From contig NZ_JBMPIT010000005.1 of NCBI RefSeq assembly GCF_049341845.1, positions 1 to 64,000 of the forward strand: a DNA stretch of 64,000 nt, read 5' to 3'. This DNA comes from Curtobacterium guangdongense (GTDB taxonomy: Bacteria; Actinomycetota; Actinomycetes; Actinomycetales; Microbacteriaceae). Shown in pieces: positions 59,735-64,000 of the stretch. The notes below the pieces were generated by a model. The model did no database searches, was not told where the DNA came from, and worked only from the letters and a program-made list of their open reading frames with translations. Every line of letters begins with the position of its first letter. Positions within the stretch are counted from its first letter, which is position 1. The position numbers and the translations under genes are program-made.

Positions 59735-61128
59735 ACGTCGTCCGTCGACTGTCCATCCGCGCCCGCATCACGCTCGGGAGCCTCGTCGTCGGGGCAGTCG
59801 TGCTCTGCGGCGTCGCCGTGGTGTTGCACGTGCAGATCGAGCGCGCGTCGCTGGCCTCGGACGCGTCGCTCGCGTCCGGTGACGCCGCCCCGTTCGTGTC
59901 GGACCTCCTCCACAACCCGGACGAGCCACCGGACCGGCCCGCCGAGGGTGTCCTCGTCGGTATCCGTTCCGCATCGGGACGGTGGGTGGTCGACTCGCTC
60001 CCCGCGGACGTCCGGTCCGCGCTGCCCACGGACGTCCCCGAGGGCGGCGTGACGCTCCGCACCGAAGCCGGGCACCGGGCGATGACGGTGGTGGGCACCC
60101 CGGTGGTGAACGACGACGGGGCCTTCGTGGTCTGGGCGGCGCACGACGGTCGCGCCGGCGAGGAGACGGTCGCGCGCGTCGACCGGTCGCTCGCGGTCGG
60201 GACGGTCCTCGCGCTGCTCGCGTTCGGCGCGGCCGCGTGGCTCCTGTCGACCCTCGCACTCCGACCCGTTGGGCGGATGCGCCGCACGGCGGAGGCCCTC
60301 AGCGCCGGAAGGACGAGCGGGCACCTGCCGGTCGGGACGTCCGACGACGAACTCGCGGCGCTCGCGCGGACGCTGAACGCCTTCATCGACCGGCAGCGGG
60401 AGAACGCCGAGCGGGAGCGCCGGATGGTCTCGGACGCGAGCCACGAACTCCGGACCCCGCTGGCCGCGCTCACCGCACGGCTGGAGTTGGCGCACCGGTC
60501 GGCGGGCGACGCTGACGCGCTCGCCCGGGAGCTGCAGGCTGCCGAGGACGACGCCGCGCGGTTGGTGGCCCTCGCGAACACGATGCTCGAGCTGAGCCGG
60601 CTCGACGAGGCGGACCCGGCGCCGCCGACCGCCGCCGCCGACCTCGTCACCGAGCTGATGGGCTCGATCGACCGAGCGCGGGCGGCACACGGCGCGGGAG
60701 ACCGCGACATCGACTTCTCGGTCGCCGTGAACGCTCCGGACGAGCGGTACGGGGTCGAACCGGCAGCGTTCGCGCGGGTCGTCGACAACCTCGTCGCCAA
60801 CGCCGTCACCGCGGGGGACGCCCGCGGCGTGGTCCGGGTGCACCTCGGACAGGACCCGGCACGTCGGCTTGAGCTGCGCGTGGTGGACGACGGACACGGT
60901 GTCCCGGAGAGCTTCCTGCCACAGGCCTTCGAGCGGTTCGCCCGAGCGGACACTGCACGTCGGGCGGCGTCGACCGGGCACGCCGCCGGGAGCGGTCTCG
61001 GGCTCGCGCTCGTCCGTGGGATCGCCGAGCGGGCCGGCGGGACCGCGTCGCTCCGGAACGGCGAGGAGCACGGCGCGGTCGCGACGGTCGTGCTGCCCAG
61101 CACCGACGCCGATCCACGGCGAGCCTGA
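59731..61128 (+). CDS. Two-component sensor histidine kinase
   Basis: 465 residues. First membrane helix about 11-33, extracellular domain to about 150, second helix about 155-177, HAMP, then His238 in RRMVSDASHELRTPLAALTA. ATPase motifs: VVDNLVANAV, DDGHGVP, AFERFARAD, GSGLGLALV. It senses an unknown signal outside the cell. Starts in the regulator's stop (ATGA). Confidence 0.94.
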   Translation: MNVVRRLSIRARITLGSLVVGAVVLCGVAVVLHVQIERASLASDASLASGDAAPFVSDLLHNPDEPPDRPAEGVLVGIRSASGRWVVDSLPADVRSALPTDVPEGGVTLRTEAGHRAMTVVGTPVVNDDGAFVVWAAHDGRAGEETVARVDRSLAVGTVLALLAFGAAAWLLSTLALRPVGRMRRTAEALSAGRTSGHLPVGTSDDELAALARTLNAFIDRQRENAERERRMVSDASHELRTPLAALTARLELAHRSAGDADALARELQAAEDDAARLVALANTMLELSRLDEADPAPPTAAADLVTELMGSIDRARAAHGAGDRDIDFSVAVNAPDERYGVEPAAFARVVDNLVANAVTAGDARGVVRVHLGQDPARRLELRVVDDGHGVPESFLPQAFERFARADTARRAASTGHAAGSGLGLALVRGIAERAGGTASLRNGEEHGAVATVVLPSTDADPRRA

Positions 61129-61233
61129 TCACTCGAAGTCTCGAACGAAGTCCACGTCCCGTTCCGGGTTCCTCCCAAGGGCCGGTGTCGATGCTGAGCG
61201 TCACCCGATCACATGCTGGAGAGGAACGAGCCG

Positions 61234-62670
61234 ATGATCGACACCGCTCGGCCCACGACCCACCCACTCGCAGCGGCCCCGGCCACCGAACCACTCGCCG
61301 TCGCGGCGCGTCGTCGCGACCGGTCCCGACGTCGTCGCAGTGCGACCACCGACCTGCTCGGGATCCTCGCGTGGACCTCTGCCGCGGTCGCCGTGGCGTT
61401 GTGGCTCGCGTCACCCGGATCGCACTCGGTCGTCGGCATCGGCGGCTGGCTCACCGACGCCGGCATCGTCGCCGGGCTGATCGCGACCGACCTCGTCCTC
61501 GTGATGCTCGTGCTCGCCGCCCGGGTGCCGCTCATCGACCGCACCTTCGGTCAGGACACGGCGATCGCGGTCCACCGATCGCTCGGCAAGCCGGTGCTGT
61601 ACCTGCTGCTGGCACACGGCGCACTCCTGACGCTCGGCTACGGCGCGTCGGCGGGCACCGGGCCGATCGCCGAGACGATCGCGCTCTTCTCGACGCCGGA
61701 CATGCCGCTGGCGTACCTCGGGCTCGGCCTGTTCGTCGCCGTCGTGGTGTCCTCGCTCGTCGCCGTGCGTCGACGCCTGCCGTACGAGGCGTGGCACGTC
61801 ATCCACCTGCTCAGCTACGCGGCGGTGCTCGTCGCGCTGCCGCACATGCTGAGCGCGGGCAGCGTGCTCGCGGCGGGGACGTGGCAGCAGGTGTACTGGA
61901 TTGCGCTGTACGTCCTCGCGCTCGGCCTCATCGCCGTGTACCGGTTCGCCGTGCCGTTCGTCGTGACCGTCCGACACCGGATCCGCGTCGTCGACGTGGA
62001 GCCCATCGCCCCGGGTGTCGTGTCGATCCACCTCGCAGGGCGCGACCTCGACCGGCTCGGCACGCGGGGCGGACAGTACGGCGTCTGGCGGTTCTGGACG
62101 GCGACGACCTGGTGGCACGCCCACCCGGTGTCGTTCTCGGCGGTGCCCGGACGTGACCGGGCCCGGATCACCGTCCGGGACCTCGGCGCGGGGTCGTCGC
62201 GACTGGGTCGGATCCGGCCGGGGGCGTTCGTCTCGCTCGAGGGGCCGTACGGCCAATTCACGAGCCGCGCCCGGACGGCGCCGTACCTGGCGCTGGTGGC
62301 CTCCGGGATCGGGATCACGCCCGTCCGCGCGTTGCTGGAGGACACCGACCTCCGACCGGGCGAGGCGACGGTGCTCCTGCGGGGGAGCGATGCGCAGCAG
62401 CAGTACCTCTGGCGGGAGACCGCCGACCTGGCGGCGACGACGGGCAGCCGGCTCTTCGCGATGGTCGGCCACCGTGCTCGGTCCCGAGCGACCTGGATGC
62501 CCGAGGAAGACCTCCGTCGCGGCGTCACCCTGCTGTCGGTCTTCCCGCGGCTGCTCGAGTCGGACCTGTACGTCTGCGGGCCCCGCGCCTGGTCGGACCT
62601 CGTCGTCCGCGAGGCCCGGCTCGCAGGGGTCCCCGAGCACCAGATCCACCAGGAACGGTTCGAGTCATGA
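61234..62670 (+). CDS. Ferric reductase-like transmembrane flavoprotein
   Basis: 478 residues from ATG 61234 (GAGAGGA 8 nt upstream); ATG 61213 is an alternative. Ferric-reductase membrane domain: heme His pairs in AVHRSLGKPVLYLLLAHG and EAWHVIHLLSYAAVLVALPH. Then an FAD domain (HPVSFSAVPG, GPYGQF) and NAD(P)H domain (LVASGIGITPVRALLE, LYVCGPRAWSDL). It would move electrons from NAD(P)H across the membrane. It overlaps the next gene by 4 nt. Confidence 0.88.
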   Translation: MIDTARPTTHPLAAAPATEPLAVAARRRDRSRRRRSATTDLLGILAWTSAAVAVALWLASPGSHSVVGIGGWLTDAGIVAGLIATDLVLVMLVLAARVPLIDRTFGQDTAIAVHRSLGKPVLYLLLAHGALLTLGYGASAGTGPIAETIALFSTPDMPLAYLGLGLFVAVVVSSLVAVRRRLPYEAWHVIHLLSYAAVLVALPHMLSAGSVLAAGTWQQVYWIALYVLALGLIAVYRFAVPFVVTVRHRIRVVDVEPIAPGVVSIHLAGRDLDRLGTRGGQYGVWRFWTATTWWHAHPVSFSAVPGRDRARITVRDLGAGSSRLGRIRPGAFVSLEGPYGQFTSRARTAPYLALVASGIGITPVRALLEDTDLRPGEATVLLRGSDAQQQYLWRETADLAATTGSRLFAMVGHRARSRATWMPEEDLRRGVTLLSVFPRLLESDLYVCGPRAWSDLVVREARLAGVPEHQIHQERFES

Positions 62671-63107
62671 GGGCGCGCGCCGTCGTCGGGGGGATCGTGT
62701 CGTCGATCGCGGTCCTCGTCATCGGTTGGCAGCTCGGCGGCCAGCCTGCCGTCACCGCGCCGTCGCAGAGCACGACGTCCGGCGGCACGGCGTCGGGCAG
62801 CGGATCGGCGAGCTCCGGCGGGTCGTCCGTCTCGGGCACGTTCACCGGTGACACCGCGCAGACCCGGTACGGCCCCGTGCAGGTCCGGATCACCGTCGCG
62901 GGTGGGAAGATCACCGACGTCACCGCCCTGCAGCTCACCGACCACGACGGTCGATCCGTGCAGATCAGCCAGCAGGCGGCACCGATCCTCCGGCAGGAGG
63001 CCCTCGCCGCACAGTCCGCCTCCATCCAGGCCGTGAGCGGCGCGACCTTCACCAGCGAGGGCTACACGACGTCGCTCCAGTCCGCGATCGACAAGGCGGG
63101 ACTGTGA
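62667..63107 (+). CDS. FMN-binding domain protein, flavinylation target
   Basis: 146 residues. N-terminal membrane anchor (VVGGIVSSIAVLVIGWQL), Ser/Gly/Thr linker (about 30-60), then the FMN_bind domain with YGPVQVRITVAGGKITDVTA. The flavinylation motif is SGATFTS (Thr127 as likely acceptor). It carries covalent FMN outside the membrane, loaded by the ApbE encoded next. Confidence 0.92.
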   Translation: MRARAVVGGIVSSIAVLVIGWQLGGQPAVTAPSQSTTSGGTASGSGSASSGGSSVSGTFTGDTAQTRYGPVQVRITVAGGKITDVTALQLTDHDGRSVQISQQAAPILRQEALAAQSASIQAVSGATFTSEGYTTSLQSAIDKAGL

Positions 63108-63850
63108 ACGACGTCCTGACCTTCGAGACGATGGGGACCGTCGTCAGTCTCCGCGGAGCGACCGTGGCGGCTGCGTCCGAGGTCCGCGCCGTGTTCGCGG
63201 GCTACGACCACCGGTACAGCCTCTACGACCCGGCGTCGGTCCTCAGTCGGGTGGCGGACGGCACGGTCGGGCTCGCCGACACCCCGGAGCAGGTCCGCGA
63301 CGTGTACGCACTTGCGCTGGACTGGCGGGAGCGGACCGGCGGCGCGTTCACTCCGCACCGCCCCGACGGCGTGGTCGACCTCTCCGGCGTCGTGAAGGCA
63401 CTCGCCATCCGCGACGCGGGACAGGTGCTGGACGAGGCGGGTGCCGACTGGATGATCAGCGCCGGCGGCGACGTGCTCGTCCGTGGGATGCACCGCGGTG
63501 TCGAGCCGTGGAGCGTCGGGGTGGTCGACCCGGCGAACCGCGACACGGTCGTCGGCGTCACCCGTCTCGACGCGACCCGTCGTGCGGTCGCGACCTCCGG
63601 GACCGCCGAACGCGGCGAGCACATCTGGCGACGCACGAGTCCGACGTTCGTGCAGGCGACCGTGGTCGCGGACGACGTCGTCACCGCCGACGTGCTCGCC
63701 ACGGCGATCGTCGCCGGCGACGAGGAAGACCTCGGTCGGTTCACGAGCGACGTCGACGTCGACGTCCTGGCCTTCGGGGCGGACGGGAGGGTGTGGGCGA
63801 CGCCCGGTGCGTCCTCCTGGGTCACCACCCGCGTAGCACCGGTGCCCTGA
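63104..63850 (+). CDS. apbE: ApbE, FAD:protein FMN transferase
   Basis: 248 residues from GTG. TFETMGTVVSLRG at the N terminus, VVDLSGVVKALAIRDAGQVL and ADWMISAGGDVLVRGM match ApbE; SAGGDV is the FAD-site Gly loop. It attaches FMN to Thr in the preceding protein. No signal peptide, as usual for actinobacterial forms. It overlaps the FMN-binding gene by 4 nt. Confidence 0.92.
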   Translation: MNDVLTFETMGTVVSLRGATVAAASEVRAVFAGYDHRYSLYDPASVLSRVADGTVGLADTPEQVRDVYALALDWRERTGGAFTPHRPDGVVDLSGVVKALAIRDAGQVLDEAGADWMISAGGDVLVRGMHRGVEPWSVGVVDPANRDTVVGVTRLDATRRAVATSGTAERGEHIWRRTSPTFVQATVVADDVVTADVLATAIVAGDEEDLGRFTSDVDVDVLAFGADGRVWATPGASSWVTTRVAPVP

Positions 63851-63867
63851 TCGGCCAGCGGAGCCGA

Positions 63868-63905
63868 CGGCAGCCCCGTCGGACCGTCGTCCGGTGGGGC
63901 TGCCG
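63868..63905. terminator. terminator between apbE and the last gene
   Basis: CGGCAGCCCC (63868-63877) pairs with GGGGCTGCCG (63896-63905), with an inner CGGAC-CGTC-GTCCG hairpin. It lies between convergent genes. Confidence 0.8.
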
Positions 63906-63910
63906 ACCGG

Positions 63911-64000
63911 TCAGGAACCGCTGGTCGGCGATGTGCTCGGCGCGTCCGTGGACTGCCCCGGGGCGTTCTTCGGCGGCTTCGGGGCGTTCTTCGGCGGCTT
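63911..64000 (-). CDS. C-terminal end of a Pro/Lys repeat protein (partial)
   Basis: Only 29 codons plus the stop are in the window. It reads KPPKNAP twice in a row, then GQSTDAPSTSPTSGS. The repeats suggest a linker or surface tail. The rest lies beyond the right edge. Confidence 0.5.
   Translation of the reverse strand, partial: KPPKNAPKPPKNAPGQSTDAPSTSPTSGS

Overview
The window is high-GC DNA (my estimate is about 70%) with frequent GTG starts, 4-bp start/stop overlaps and promoters that look leaderless. The flagellar genes are of the Gram-positive type: they lack flgA, flgH and flgI, and csrA is paired with fliW. Together with JetABC, an FMN-binding/ApbE module and tRNA genes that encode or lack CCA, this points to an actinobacterium of the Microbacteriaceae. 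Curtobacterium is my best guess from memory; it is not proven here.

Layout. Positions 1-309 hold a 73-bp tandem repeat. 310-18073 is the first flagellar block: the minus-strand operon flgN-flgK-flgL-fliW, then plus-strand fliA, fliC, fliD-fliS-(fliT-like), and flgB-flgC-fliE-fliF-fliG-fliH-fliI-fliJ-(NlpC/P60)-fliK-flgD-flgE. 18074-35107 is a non-flagellar block with acetyltransferase, secreted, membrane, GH16, Nudix-GrpB fusion, hydrolase, DedA, PAP2, two-component, FetB-like, antiporter, MFS and DUF475 genes. 35343-45854 is the second flagellar block: flbD-motA-motB-fliM-fliN-fliO-fliP-fliQ-fliR-flhB-flhA-(FlhF-like)-csrA. 45858-51407 holds a regulator/membrane pair, an acyl-CoA oxidase-like enzyme, a POT transporter and small genes. 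51417-57051 (minus) is jetC, jetB and jetA, a Wadjet-type SMC complex with no jetD beside it, next to four tRNA genes (57158-57761). 57803-64000 holds two small membrane proteins, a gene remnant, and a two-component/ferric-reductase-like/FMN-binding/ApbE operon.

The flagellar blocks share a sigma-28-type promoter (CTAAC, 14-15 nt, then TCCGATAG or GCCGATAG) before flgN, fliC, flgB, flbD and perhaps fliM. FliA encoded in the first block is the likely sigma factor. FliW and CsrA are encoded at opposite ends. The fliC leader has a hairpin presenting GGA in its loop plus a second GGA at the ribosome-binding site, the layout of the CsrA-FliW-flagellin switch known in Bacillus. FliM lacks the N-terminal CheY-binding peptide, no che gene is present, and a FlhF-like protein appears to have lost its P-loop.

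Other structure not explained by genes: four copies of one long palindrome between genes, twin operators before a SatD-like/HTH gene, two arrays of short tandem repeats, and a 144-bp repeat around the end of the Nudix-GrpB gene.
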